Under the pieces are notes generated by a model. That model saw only the letters and a program-made list of their open reading frames with translations. It searched no databases and was not told the origin of the DNA. Source: Tetragonia tetragonoides (taxonomy: Eukaryota > Streptophyta > Magnoliopsida > Caryophyllales > Aizoaceae). From it: a DNA stretch of 64,000 nt. The stretch's first letter is position 1. Each line of letters opens with the position of its first letter. Positions 22,880-34,649 of this stretch are shown here, one piece after another. The translations under genes were made by a program, and so were the position numbers. Location of the stretch: NCBI GenBank assembly GCA_038025085.1, contig CM076148.1, positions 31,850,501 through 31,914,500 on the forward strand. The letters run 5' to 3'.

Positions 22880-25060
22880 GTCCGGGGCCAGATGCTTTTA
22901 CTTCAGGTTTTTGTAAATCTACCTGGTCTGTTGTGGGGAGGGAGGTTTGTGATGCTGTTAGAGATTTTTTCTTGTCTGGGAAGATCCTTAAGGAGATAAA
23001 TTTCACGTTTATCACCTTAATTCCAAAAATTGATATTCATGAGGATATTACTCAATTAAGGCCAATAGCGTGTTGTTCAGTGCTCTATAAAACTATCACT
23101 AAACTGATTTCTAATAGGCTTCAGAGCTGCATGGGTGAGCTGTTAGGGAGAGAGCAATCAGATTTTGTTAAAGGGCGATCCTTATTTCATAATATGATGT
23201 TGAGTCACGAGCTGGCCAATCATTATGGTAGAAAATCTTTATCTCCTAGAGTCATTATATGAAGATAGATATAAGGAAAGCATATGATACCCTGACTGGA
23301 GCTTCCTTGAAAATACATTGAGATACCTTGGCTTTCCTGAGATATTTATCAAGTGGATTTTAACTTGTATTACCACTGCTCGTTTCTCAAGCTGTGTGAA
23401 TGGTTCCCCAAGTGGTCTGTTTGAGGGGAGGAGGGGGTTGAGACAAGGAAATCCTTTATCTCCCTACTTATTTGTCCTAAGTATAGAGATGCTCTGCAGG
23501 ATTCTTAGAAAAGAGGGGGAGGAAAAAAAAAGTTTGCAATGCACCCCAAATGTGCAAAGATTGGGATAAATCATTTGTCATAAGCAGATGACTTGCTTCT
23601 CTCATCTGAAGAGATATGGATTCTGTCAAAGCTGTTGTTGCATGCCTGGAGCTGTTCTCAAGTATGCCATGTCTGGTAGCTAACCCTCAAAAATCTAATG
23701 TCTTCTTTGGTGGTGTGGGTAGAAGAACTAAAAAGAAGATCATTGAAGTAACTGGGTTTAATGAGGGAAATTTGCCTATAACATATTTAGGGCTTCCCTT
23801 GACTCTTCTAGAATTACTAGTGCAATGTGCCACTCATTGGTGGAGAACATCACTAAAAAGCTGCAGCATTGGAGTATATACCTTTTTTCTTATGCAGGGA
23901 AAATCCAGATGATAAATTCTGTGATATTTGGTATTCAGAATTTTTGGGATTCTGCCTTTCTTTTACCCCATGAGGTGCTGAAAAAAATTGAGAAGCTCTG
24001 CAGGAACTTCTTTTGGTGTAATTCAAGAGAGAAGAAGAGAATGATTCTCATGAGTTGGGAGAAAATGTGCTTAAAAAGAAAAGAAGGGGTTTTTGACATT
24101 AAGGAAGTGCTAGGGTGGAATAAAGCTCTTGCTCTCAAATGGTTGTATAAGTTGCATTATCAGCAGGACTCAGTGTGGGGGCTACAATATATTATCTGAA
24201 GCAGCAAACTGTATGGGATGTTGCAGCTAGAGGAATTGATTCCTGGGCCTAGAAACGCCTCCTTCGCTTAAGAGATGAGTTTGGGCAATCAGCTAGTAGT
24301 CAGAAGCAAGCTCAAAGACTACTTGAGTGTTGGTAGAGGGGAGGCAAGTTTAGAGTTTCTGAAACTTATGATTTCGTCAAAGGTAAGGGGATACCTAGAC
24401 ACTGGTATAGAACAATGTGGTATAAGACAGTCACTCCAAGGCATCGAGTCACTACATGTATGGCTCTTCATAAATCCCTGCCTACTTTGGATAACATCTG
24501 CAAGAAAGGAGTCCTGTTGGCCAATAGGTGTATTTTTTGTAAAAGTTTAGCTGAGACATGTAATCATTTATACTTTCAGTACCCTGTCGGCTCTGGAATT
24601 TGGCAAAGTATCCTTGCTTGGATAAGTGTACAACGCAAAGCATGCAAGTATAAATCATGAATTCAGGTGGTTCCAGAAGTGCAATGGAGGAAAACTGTGG
24701 GAAAACAGGTGAAGAAAAAGTGCTTTGCTTACTATTATATATGAAGTTTGGCAAGAACGTAACAATAGAATATTCAGCATCAGGACTAGATCCACTGAAT
24801 GGATAGTCAGAAGCATACAACCTAGTGTTTGTACTAGAATGTATATGCTCAATACAGAGCCTGAGTCTATGTACGATATCACTAGTAGGTTGTTGAATTG
24901 CAATTAGGCATGCTCAGTCCGTAAATGGTGTTTGTTGGTTGTAAGTAGGCTTATTTGAGAAACTACACATATATCTATCTAGGTGTACTCTAAGGATGCT
25001 ACATTGGCATACCTTTTGGTGAATGGAAATTTCGTACCATTATCCAAAAAAAAAAAAAGA
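22880..25060 (+). mobile_element. 5'-truncated L1-type LINE
   Basis: The insert starts inside the reverse transcriptase (KSPGPDAFTSGF at about 22876), runs through RPIACCSVLYKTITKLISNR (23063), an interrupted KIDIRKAYDT (23263), GLRQGNPLSPYLF (23440) and the catalytic ADD (23585-23593, preceded by a stop), then the C-terminal zf-RVT part (24415-24660). It ends in poly A (25046-25058). The target duplication is AGAATACTAGCAAGA (22865-22879) against AGAACTAGCAAGA (25058-25070), differing by a 2-nt indel. Several stops and frameshifts; never functional after truncation. It differs in sequence from the LINE at 9695-14702. Confidence 0.85.
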
Positions 25061-25583
25061 ACTAGCAAGAACCTTAGACAAATTAGGCTAAGATGAGATG
25101 AGGTTGAAAAAAAATGGGAAAGAGGGCTATTTATAGGCGGCCTCGTTTCATGGCCGAAAAGTCAAGAAAAAATGCCCCCCAGAAAAACGTGGTTCCCATT
25201 TTTCTGAGCAGGGGCATTTTTTTGGGCAGGCCGCGATTCTTCAAACTGATTGGTGGGTCGTTTTTGCTAAGGGAAACGCCCCTCTTGCAACACTAGGGTC
25301 ATTTTTTGCCTCTTCCTTGTTTTCTTCACTTCTTGCGGCCTCCTCGTGGTCTCTATCCTCGGGTCCTCACTTCGGATTCTCGGTTCTTGATCGGCTAGCC
25401 TTCGAATCCTTAAGTACACCTACAAAATGTTTCGAAACAGCCAAGACCAAGCAAACATAATCTAGGAATAAAATGTGAAAAAAATCTACTAAAATGTAAA
25501 CTAAATCAATGAAAGCTAATTAACTAACTAAAAATAAAGAGAATGCATCCTAATACATGCACAATTACATGTGCATCAAATGT

Positions 25584-26129
25584 CAGAGAAGAGAGTGCAC
25601 CAAGAAGAAAATGGACATCATCACCTAATTAGGTAAGAAGAAGAGTATTGTGCTTTGTGCTTACACGTAGGTGACGTTTACTATGGTCATTACCATGTAA
25701 ATATTTAATGCACCATTGAAAAATGAAGAGCGGGATAATAAAAGTGGATTGATTACACTACTTAATGCAATCATAATTGTTCAACTTTACCCCATGTAAA
25801 GATGATTACTTAGGATGTGTAAGTAATCACACAAAATTCTCCTCTCGATCTCTCATTCCTTTTTCCTTTCACCTTTACTCTATATAATGATGCATTACAT
25901 TGTAATCAATTAATCACCAATATTACCAAGTAAATGAGTCCTCAGGCCTCAATTTTGACACCACTAATTGGCGCGTTGTTGGGTCTTGAAGAGGAAAACT
26001 GAGGCAAGTTGAAAAATAAGGTAACTCATCATTTTAGTTAGGGTCGTGCACGACACTTTAGAATTTCCGACTTGACGGGGAATGAGTTAAGTTGAGACAA
26101 AAAAGGGTCATTTCATCTTTGTCCAAACA
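25584..26129. other. Intergenic DNA, nothing recognised
   Basis: AT-rich, no credible open frame. A segment near 26040-26120 (GTCGTGCACGACACTTTAG ... AAAAAAGGGTCATTTCATC) is repeated in diverged form at 26225-26275 plus 26834-26870, a local duplication now split by a retroposon. Confidence 0.5.
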
Positions 26130-26166
26130 AAAAAATAAAATAAAATAAAATAAAATAAAATAAAAT
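26130..26166 (+). repeat. Microsatellite (AAAAT)n
   Basis: About seven AAAAT units. Confidence 0.9.
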
Positions 26167-26275
26167 TGGACACTAATAATGCCAACTATACTTGGTCATA
26201 CAATAATAATCCCAAATTTGATTTTAGTTATGATCGTCCACCATACTTTAGGTTTGCCGACTTGAGGGGGGAGAA

Positions 26276-26819
26276 TTTTTTTTTTTTTTTTTTTTTGAGA
26301 GGGGAATAGGAGACTCTCATTCATAGAAAAGTTATACGGCATCTACATCGAAAATAACCCTAGAATATACTAAATCAACAGTACCAATAACAAATCTGTT
26401 AACAAAACAGTTAACTAGAATACCAGAGCGCGACTCCCAACATGCATAGTAACCATGTGCTTCCTCTGATGCTTCATCTTTAACGGAAGTGGAGATCTTC
26501 ACCGCAAGTACCGTAATTGTTTGCTCACAAAATGTTGTATGATACCATCGATCTTGTGCATATCCGGTCCCCGAATTCATATTACTTGATACTAAATCAC
26601 ACAATAGGCGAAGAGAGGATCCTACAAAGAGGAAAAATATAAAAATTCCTAATGACTTCAGGAAAGGAAGAGAAAATTTATTCCACTTAGAGAGCATAAA
26701 CTAGAAATCAATGACAAAAAGAGGTGAAAAACATGACTTTCCCGACCTGAAAATGTATCCTAGTAAAAGTTAAGGTTGAGAGAGGAAGAGGAGAAGTAAA
26801 AAAGAGAGGCTAGGGCTTT
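26276..26819 (-). mobile_element. Poly(A)-tailed retroposon, ~545 bp, second copy of a family
   Basis: The tail is a T run at 26276-26296, so the element lies on the minus strand. The flanking duplication is TTGAGGGGGGAGAA (26262-26275) against TTGAGGGGGGCGAA (26820-26833). On the minus strand its end reads GTAGATGCCGTATAACTT, then TATGAATGA, then CCCCTCTC and poly A, matching the 3' end of the element at 6033-6586. The minus-strand frame 26697-26332 (121 codons) has no domain that I know. Length, tail and target duplications match between the two copies, but the middle is diverged. Confidence 0.7.
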
Positions 26820-26897
26820 TTGAGGGGGGCGAAGTTAGGTTGAGCTAAAAAAGGGTTATTTCATCTTTAACAAATTTGTTCAAAGAAGAAAAAGTTA

Positions 26898-26979
<82 letters not shown>
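26898..26979 (+). repeat. Microsatellite (AAT)n
   Basis: About 27 perfect AAT units. Confidence 0.95.
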
Positions 26980-26981
<2 letters not shown>

Positions 26982-27303
26982 GTATTTCTACGTTAGGTCT
27001 TCTCATATTTAATTACCTCCTTCCTCCTCGACTTTATTGGATTGTCCTCTATGCCTGTCTCTTCCACAACAATTTTTTTTGACTTCTTAAACTAACGCCT
27101 TATAATCTTTCTAAGAACCCAAAAGTTTAGAGAGGTTTCTTGCAATTTACTACTTCTAGCCACTTTCCTTGGATATAATAATTAGGTATGAATTTAAGAG
27201 TAAAATAATTACTTTTATGCGTTTTGATAGAAATATATTTAAAGAACACTATTTTAACAGATGGATCTTAAATAATAATAACATGAACACCAATAATAAT
27301 ACT
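26980..27303. other. Intergenic DNA, nothing recognised
   Basis: AT-rich sequence between the microsatellite and the copia element, without open frames. Confidence 0.5.
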
Positions 27304-27308
27304 CATAA

Positions 27309-27849
27309 TGTTGGTGTATAATCTTTACAATAGCAAGTTTGGGAGAGTCCCACATTGGTGGGAAAAGAGAAATAGAACCACTTTATATGGTATAGTGTCC
27401 TTTTGTAGTTTGAATGAAATTATGGAGGGAAACTATGGACAAGTGCTAAGTATATTATAATATTTATATATTTAAGCACTTAGAATTTATTTTTACGATT
27501 TGTTTATTTAATTAAGTTAATTAAATAAATTTTCGTCATTATCCTTTTAATGACAGTTTTGGTAACTGTTGTTAACTGCCCTATTTTGGTCTATAAATAG
27601 GAATTGAGGCATTGGTTCAGATCATCCTTTTCTCTTCTTCTTCTTCCCAACCGATTATGTAACAATGGTGTTCATAGGAGAATTAGTAGGTTTGATATCT
27701 AATTTTTCTAAGTGATTAAGGGGATCCTGGGGGTAGATAAGCCACAATTCCCAACAGTAACAAAGTAATGGGGGATAATAAAACCTTAAAGGACAGTGAT
27801 TATATCACGCCTTAATTTGTCTTGCTTAATTATCGTAGTAGTTCTTACA
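27309..27849 (+). repeat. 5' LTR of the copia element
   Basis: 541 bp, starts TGTTGGTGTATA and ends TTCTTACA. A TATA box (TATAAATA) lies at 27592-27599 and would start the element RNA in the second half of the LTR. Only 17 nt separate the LTR end from the gag ATG, and no TGGTATCAGAGC-type primer-binding site is present. Confidence 0.95.
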
Positions 27850-27866
27850 ATCTTTAAGGTTTTAAT

Positions 27867-28502
27867 ATGGAATCAAACGTACACAATACTCTGAAAATGT
27901 TCGGCCAAAGCACAATTAGACTTGACCGTTTTGATGGAACCAATTTCCTTCGCTGGAAGGAGAAAATTGCGTTCTTACTTACAGCTCTGAAAATCTTTTA
28001 CATTTTGGACCCCAATCTGAAGCCCCTCCCTGAACCGAATGACAAAGATACTGAAGCAGTGATGGCTGAACGCAAGAAGCGAGAAGAAGATGGAATGCTG
28101 TGCAGAGGGTATATTCTCCAGTCCCTGTCTGATCGTCTGTATGATCTGTTCCGTAGCATAAAGACCGCAAAGGAGATGTGGGACTCTCTGGAATTCAAAT
28201 ACAATGCCAAAAAGCAAGGAGCAGATAAGTTCATAATTTTTCAGTTTTTCGAATTTAGTATGGATGATACTCAACCTATCTTAGATCAAGTTCATGAATG
28301 GCTTATCTTGGTATCTAAGTTTAAGGATTTGTGTATTGATATTCCTGAGAAACTGTTGGTTGGTGGTATTATTGCCAAGTTGCCTCGTTCCTGGTTTAAT
28401 TACCGGAAGAAACTGATGCATACTACTGAGGACCTTTTCTTGGAACAGTTACAGAAACATTTACGGATTGAGGAGGAAACTCGAATCGTGATAAGGCTAT
28501 GA
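27867..28502 (+). pseudogene. copia gag (capsid), frame lost at its end
   Basis: The ATG at 27867 gives a 211-codon frame with a UBN2-type copia capsid pattern: RLDRFDGTNFLRWKEKI near the start, then YILQSLSDRLYDLF, and LPRSWFNYRKKL. The gag protein packages the element RNA into virus-like particles. Near 28487 one nucleotide appears to be missing: the downstream frame (from 28499) is the natural continuation, with EEETR in one frame and DKAMNDAS in the other. The resulting stop at 28500-28502 separates gag from the zinc knuckle. Confidence 0.85.
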
Positions 28503-31500
28503 ATGATGCATCTACTTCTAAGGTGAATTATGTTAATGAAAATAATTCACAGAATAACTCTCAGAATAACCAGAGAGGCAAAAAGAGAAAGGGCAATAAT
28601 AACAATGATAATAATTATAACAACAAAAAGGGTAAAAGGGATTTATCTAATGTTGTTTGTTATAATTGTGACAAGAAAGGCCACATAAAACATTTCTGTA
28701 AGGCTCCTAAGATGAGACAGAACCAGAATCAAGACCAAAAGAAGGGTGAGGATAAAGCAAACGTGGTTGAGAGTGTGCATGGTAGTGACATTGTCGCTAT
28801 GGTTTCTGATTTGCATATCGGAATGATTCAAGAACTGCACATGGCATCAGTCACAACCAGTGATGATTGGTGGTATGATTCTGGAGCAACTACTCATGTT
28901 TGCAGCAACAAGTCACTCTTCAAGGATTATGCAGAATCTGCAGGAGGCCATGAAGTCCTAATGGGAGACCACCACACCGTCAAAGTTCATGGAACCGGTT
29001 CGGTGGAACTTCAGTTTACCTCTGGAAAGAAAGTTATTTTAACTAATGTACTTCATTTTCCTGAAATTAGGAAGAACTTAGTTTCTGGTTTTATGCTTTG
29101 TAAGAAGGGATTAAAGACTGTGATAGAATCAGACAAAGTGATTCTATCTAAGGTCGGGGTCTTTGTAGGGAAGGGTTATGCTTGTGATGGTATGTTCAAA
29201 CTAAGTATTAATAAAGTTGCAAATTCTGCTTATATTGTTGCGCCTTTATTAAATTCGAATTTTAGTATTGAATGCCCATCTTTTAATTTGTGGCATAATC
29301 AATCGAGACACATTAATTATAGGACAATTAAATACATGTCTAAACATGGTATTATTTCCTATAGTAATGAACATAAAGATAAATGTGAAATTTGTGTCCA
29401 AGCAAAGATGAAAACAAAGCCTTTCCCTAAGGTAGACAGAAATTCAGAAATTCTAGAACTTGTACATTCGGACATTTGTGACTTCAATGGACAATTAACT
29501 AGAGGTGGAAATAGATATTTCATTACGTTCATTGATGATTGTTCTAGATATTGCTATGTTTATTTGATGAAAACAAAAGACCAGGCTTTTGATATGTTTC
29601 AAATTTACAAAGCTGAAGTTGAGACACAAAAAGGAAGAAAAATTAAAATTTTGCGAAATGATAGAGGTGGGGAATATTTTCCTACGGAATTTTCTTCCTA
29701 TTGTGAAACTCATGGTTTCATACACCAAAAAACAGCACCATATACTCCACAACAAAATGGAGTGGCCGAAAGAAAAAATGGTATTTTGACCGACATGATT
29801 AATTCTATGTTAGTGAATGCAAAATTGCCTGACAATTTGTGGGGTGAGGCTTTACTAACATCATGTCATGTAAATAATAGAGTTCCTTCTAAAAAGGTTA
29901 AAGTTTCTCCATATGAAATCTGGAGAGGGAGAAAGCCTAACATAAATTATTTTAGAGTTTGGGGTTGTATAGCATACTATAAAGTTCCCTTACCTAAAAT
30001 GACTAAGTTAGGACCAAGGGCTTTAAATAGCATTTTTGTGGGATATGCAGAAAATTCAAAGGCTTATCGCCTATTGGATTTAGACTCTAATGTGATTGTA
30101 GAATCAAGGGATGTTGAATTTTTTGAGAATAAATTTAGACATGATTCTACAATTGATAATTCCGTGCAAACTCCACAAGTTCTCCTTCGTCCAAACGACA
30201 ATTCCAATAGCAAGAGAACTTTGGTTGAATCTACTAGTGAACCTAGGAGAAGCCAAAGAGTTAGAAAGGAGAAAATTTTGGGACCATAATTTATTAATTC
30301 TCAAGCTATTCTCTTCCTTGTGGAAGGTGATAGAGAAAATATTGTAAATAAAATACCCATAATTCTAAATGTAGAAGATGATCCAAAAACGTTTAAAAAA
30401 GCAATGGCTTCTAGAAACGCGGCATTTTGGAAGGAGGCAATTGATGACGAAATGAATTCTTTGTTATCAAATGATACATGGGAAATTTCAGTTTTGCCTC
30501 CCGGTTCTAAAGCCATTGGATGTAAATGGGTATTTAAAACAAAGTACAACACAGATGGAACCATACAAACTTTTAAAGCTAGATTGGTCATACAAGGATT
30601 TTCCCAAAGAGAAGGAATTGATTATTTTGACACCTATGCTCCTGTGGTTAGAATTACATCCATTAGAGTGCTTTCGGCCTTAGCATCGATATATAATTTG
30701 CATATGCACCAAATGGATGTAAAGACAACATTTTTAAATGGTGATTTAGATGAAGAGGTGTATATGAAACAACCCGAGGGGTTTGTTTTGCCTGGAAATG
30801 AAAGTAAAGTTTGCAAATTAAAAAAGTCTCTATATGGGTTAAAACAAGCACCAAAGCAATGACATGAGAAATTTGATTCTGTGGTGTTGTCTAGTAGTTT
30901 TACCCATAACTTTGCGGATAGATGTATTTATGCTAAGTTTACAAGAGAATATAGTGTTATTATATGCCTTTATGTTGATGACATGTTGATTATTGAAACT
31001 AACATGAAAGGCATTAATGAAACTAAGGAGTATTTAACTTCATATTTTAAAATGAAAGATTTAAATGAAGTTGATACTATCTTAGGAATTAAGATTGTGA
31101 AAAATAGTGGGGGTTTTGCCTTAAGTCAATCTCATTATGTTGAAAAGATGATTAATCAGTTTAAGCACTTGAATTTCAAAGAGGCTAACACCCCTTATGA
31201 AACATCTTGTAAACTTGAGAAAAATTCTGGAAGAGCGGTTGTTCAACTAGAATATGCAAGTGCAATAGGAAGTTTAATGTATGCAACACATTGTACTAGG
31301 CCGGATATTGCATTTGTTGTTTGCAAACTTTCAAGATTTATGAGTAGTCCTAGTGTAGAACACCGGAAGGCTATTGGAAGAATTTTTGGTTATTTACGGA
31401 GAACCAAAAATCTTGCTTTGTGTTATGATAATTTTCCTTCAGTGTTAGAGGGATACTCGGATGCTAGTTGGATAACTAATGCAAGTGATAATAAATCCAC

Positions 31501-31918
31501 TAGTGGTTGGATTTTTACACTTGGTGGTGGAGCGGTTTCTTGGGTTTTAAAGAAACAAACTTGTATAACACATTCCACCATGGAGGCTGAATTTTTAGCC
31601 TTAGCAGCGGCAGGCAAAGAAGCAGAATGGCTGAGAAATATATTATTGGATATAGAGTTGTGGCCACAACCGATGTCAGCCATATCTTTGCATTGTGATA
31701 GTGAAGCTACTTTGTCTAGAGCATATAATAAGATTTATAATGAAAAATCTAGACATATTAGTTTAAGACATGCATATATAAGACAGTTAATATCCGATGG
31801 GATAATCTCTATTGTGTATGTTAAGTCTTGTAATAATTTAGCGGATCCATTTACTAAAGGTCTTCCAAAGGACATGGTCTTTGGAACGGCAAGAGAAATG
31901 GAGTTGAGACCCATTTGA
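28499..31918 (+). pseudogene. copia pol (zinc knuckle, protease, integrase, RT, RNase H), two nonsense codons
   Basis: Residues 54-67 are a CCHC knuckle (CYNCDKKGHIKHFC), and DSGATTH at 127-133 is the aspartic protease site. The integrase zinc region reads LWHNQSRHINYR where LGH is usual. The DDE core includes HSDICDFNG, NDRGGEYFPTEF and PYTPQQNGVAERKN. An in-frame TAA at 30287-30289 cuts the frame. It resumes in the same frame with the RT (CKWVFKTKYNTDG, YAPVVRITSIR, KKSLYGLKQAP). A TGA at 30860-30862 replaces the tryptophan of the QWH motif. It then runs on with YVDDM (about 30974) and RNase H (YSDASW, STMEAEF) to the TGA at 31916-31918. All conserved blocks are present, so decay is recent. 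Confidence 0.9.
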
Positions 31919-32408
31919 TTAAGTTAACAGCAATGGAAACCCAACTTTTCTCTAGGCTTTCTCCTAGTTGAAAAGTTCAACGTGGTAGTAACAAGTTGAT
32001 GATTATCGACTTGAACATTTAGTTTACTTGCAAACTAAATGTGTAATATTATTAGGGTGAATGATATATTCTTAATGAAGTTTTCCTTGTGTGATAAAGG
32101 GTCTTCACCTATGTGGACATAAGGAGTGGTGCCGCTCCTAACAAAAGTAAGTAAGAAATTTTGTAAATGTCCATGAATCCAGGATGAGCACATGGCCATA
32201 ATGGTGCTACCGTGTCTATGAACATCTTTTATTGATAGAGAAATTTATGTGTTATTCTTCCGTTTCTAACGTTTAGGAATCATGGCTCAAATGCTGCAAG
32301 CGGCCATTGATTTCGTTAGAACTTTGAAGGGTATACACTAAATAAAGGTCCAAGTCGAAAGATACCTTTATTTATGCATAAATTTACAGGCCACTATTGT
32401 CAAAGACT

Positions 32409-32419
32409 AAGTGGGGGAT
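32409..32419 (+). promoter_or_regulatory. Polypurine tract of the copia element
   Basis: AAGTGGGGGAT lies directly before the 3' LTR, the usual position and composition for the plus-strand primer of plant copia elements. Confidence 0.85.
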
Positions 32420-32968
32420 TGTTGGTGTATAGTCTTTACAATAGCAAGTTTGGGAGAGTCCCACATTGGTGGGGAAAGAGAAATAGAACCACTTTATATG
32501 GTATAGTGTCCTTTTGTAGTTTGAATGAAATTATAGAGGGAAACTATGGACAAGTGCTAAGTATATTATAATATTTATATATTTAAGCACTTAGCACTTA
32601 GAAATTATTTTTACGATTTGTTTATTTAATTAAGTTAATTAAATAAATTTTCGTCATTATCCTTTTAATGACAGTTTTGGTAACTGTTGCTAACTGCCCT
32701 ATTTTGGTCTATAAATAGGGATTAAGGCATTGGTTAAGATTATCATTTTCTCTTCTTCTTCTTCCAAACCGATTATGTAACAATGGTGTTCATAGGAGAA
32801 TTAGTAGGTTTGCTGTCTACTTTTTCTAAGTGATTTAGGGGATCCTGGGGGTAGATCAGCCACAATTCCCAACAACAACAAAGTAGTGGGGGCTAATAAA
32901 ACCTTGAAGGACAGTGATTATATCGCGCCCTTAGTTTGTCTTGCTTAATTATCGTAGTAGTTCTAACA
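32420..32968 (+). repeat. 3' LTR of the copia element
   Basis: 549 bp. It matches the 5' LTR with about 25 substitutions, a 7-bp duplication (GCACTTAGCACTTAG against GCACTTAG) and one extra C near the end. Confidence 0.95.
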
Positions 32969-32973
32969 CATAA

Positions 32974-33610
32974 TAATACTCATAGTTTTACATAATATTC
33001 TTTCAGCTACTGTTATATTGTTACCAAAATCTTCTCATAATAAGGGAGTGCATCTATTTGAACTAATTTTCGATTTCGTCATTGATTACCAACTAGTCAA
33101 ATCAACTAATACACAAACTGGCTAATCTAACTAGTACTCAGTGCACCTCAAAAAACTTAGTACTCAGTCACCCACTATCTATTAGCCAAATAATGCCATA
33201 ATGTTGCCGTTAACATTAATCTTGAAAAATACAAAGTTGAGCATGTGACAAAACTTGAAGAGTATTACAAAAAAGAATCTCTAGAATAGTCAATTCGTTC
33301 ACATATATCCAATGACATAATCACTATTTTTAAATGAACTATCCAAAGCTTGAAAGCTATGGTTCTGATGCTTCAACTTGAGCAACCCCTTCCTTGAAAT
33401 ATAGGGAATACAATGATAAATTGATAAAAGAACTTTATGTTTTTTTTTAAAGTCTATGAACATCTAGTCAACGATATGTGTCCTACATTTACAAATGAGA
33501 ATTTTTATTTTTATTTTGATAAGAACAAAGGACTTGATTTTTCTTGTTCAACCGGACTCCTTAAAAACCCAAAAAAAATATATACAAAAACTTGTGTGGA
33601 TTTAGGTTAT
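32974..33610. other. Intergenic DNA, nothing recognised
   Basis: AT-rich; one short frame at 33437-33646 without motifs runs into the minisatellite. Confidence 0.5.
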
Positions 33611-34085
33611 GGTGGACCAATACTTCACCTGGAGTCACTCTTCTAATGGTGGAGCCACCCCATACTTTACCTGAAGCCACCTTTCTAATGGTGGAGCCGC
33701 CCCATACTTCAACTGGAGCACCCCTCTAATAGTGGAGTTACCCCCTAATTCACTAGAGCCCCCCTCTAATAGTGGAGCCACCCCCTACTTCACCTAGAGT
33801 CATCCCTCTAATTTATATTTGGCGATACCCCTCTAATAGTGGAATCACCTCTTGCTTCACTTGGAGCCACCCCTCAAATTTATACTTGGCGCCACCCCTC
33901 TAATTGTGGAGCCACCCCTCCCTCAAATTTATACTTGGCGCCACCCCTCTAATTGTGGAGCCACCCCTCAAATTTATACTTGGCGCCACCCCTCTAATTG
34001 TGGAGCCACCCCATATTTCACTTGGAGTTACCCCTTTAATAATGGAGTCACCCTCTTCTTTACATGAAATTACCCTTCAAATTTA
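33611..34085 (+). repeat. Minisatellite, ~45-bp units
   Basis: Degenerate units alternate CACCCCTCTAATNGTGGAGC and TTCACCTGGAGTCAC / TTTATACTTGGCGCC. The three best copies, at about 33876-34010, are spaced about 45-49 bp. Because 45 is a multiple of three, the array stays open (33852-34067 encodes repeats of YTWRHPSNCGATP), but I see no start context, splice sites or homology and do not call a gene. Confidence 0.85.
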
Positions 34086-34649
34086 CTTGGTCCATGGTAA
34101 ACTAAGTCCACACAAAACACGCTGGAAAAAAAACACAAAAAGTTGTTTTTTGACAGGCGGTTAAAAAAGTGGTAAAGGATTTCAGGTGATCTTTGGGCCA
34201 AAAAGTTAGGCCTCTTCAAGGCCCAATTGGGCTTGTGCAAAATGTTTTTTTACTTTTTTGTAAGTAGAAAGATTTGGAGGGAATTCAAGTTGTAAGTGCC
34301 CCACCTTCAAAATTCAGTGGTCTTCTCCTCTGTGGAGGGAGAATAATAAAGATCTCCTCTACCTTTTTTTGTAGAGAGGATCTCCTCCTCTGTTTGAACC
34401 CGTCGCCCATAAAAAATGAGTTAACTTGCCCAACACATATAATTTGCGGACTATTACATGCGTTCTTATAGCTAAGAAAAAAAAGAAAGATTTGGCAAAA
34501 ACCCCTTGAAATTTACCAAATTTTGTCAAGAGCACTGTAATAAGCAAGTTTATGCCGATTGCCTGAGTATCCCCTTTTATATCCCCTTATTCTATTCCCT
34601 GACCAACTTTTGTCTCTTATATCCCAATTTTGCCTCACCCGCAATTTAT
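34086..34649. other. Intergenic DNA, nothing recognised
   Basis: Short frames (34274-34471 plus, 34359-34547 minus) lack any motif. There is a local direct repeat of GGTCTTCTCCTCTGTGGAG- and AGGATCTCCTCCTCTG-like sequence at 34319-34400. Confidence 0.45.

Larger units (their letters stand above)
21261..25578. mobile_element. Probable solo LTR, split by two nested insertions
   Basis: The interval begins TGATACTCTCCGCAAGTGCAC and ends ATGTGCATCA, so it has the TG..CA ends of an LTR with a short TGATRC inverted repeat. It is flanked by the exact 5-bp duplication AATGT (21256-21260, 25579-25583). Removing the hAT-like insertion (21564-22366) and the truncated LINE (22880-25060) leaves about 1.3 kb without coding capacity. 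The end motifs remind me of Ogre/Tat-type Ty3/gypsy LTRs, which would put it on the minus strand. A short non-coding LTR element cannot be excluded. Confidence 0.65.
27309..32968 (+). mobile_element. Complete Ty1/copia LTR retrotransposon, 5.66 kb, coding region broken
   Basis: Two LTRs (27309-27849, 32420-32968), each TG..CA, are flanked by the exact 5-bp duplication CATAA (27304-27308, 32969-32973). The order gag, zinc knuckle, protease, integrase, reverse transcriptase, RNase H is that of Ty1/copia. By eye the LTRs differ at about 25 positions plus a 7-bp and a 1-bp indel, roughly 5%. At the often-used rate of 1.3e-8 per site per year this suggests about two million years. One frameshift and two nonsense codons break the polyprotein. 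Confidence 0.93.

Noticed and set aside
26332..26697. 121-codon minus-strand frame as a host gene
   Set aside because: It lies wholly inside a retroposon with target duplications and has no recognisable domain.
33876..34010. CRISPR-like array
   Set aside because: Evenly spaced repeats here are head-to-tail minisatellite units without unique spacers, in a plant nuclear sequence.
33852..34067. Repeat protein gene
   Set aside because: The frame is a by-product of a 45-bp minisatellite; no homology or gene context.
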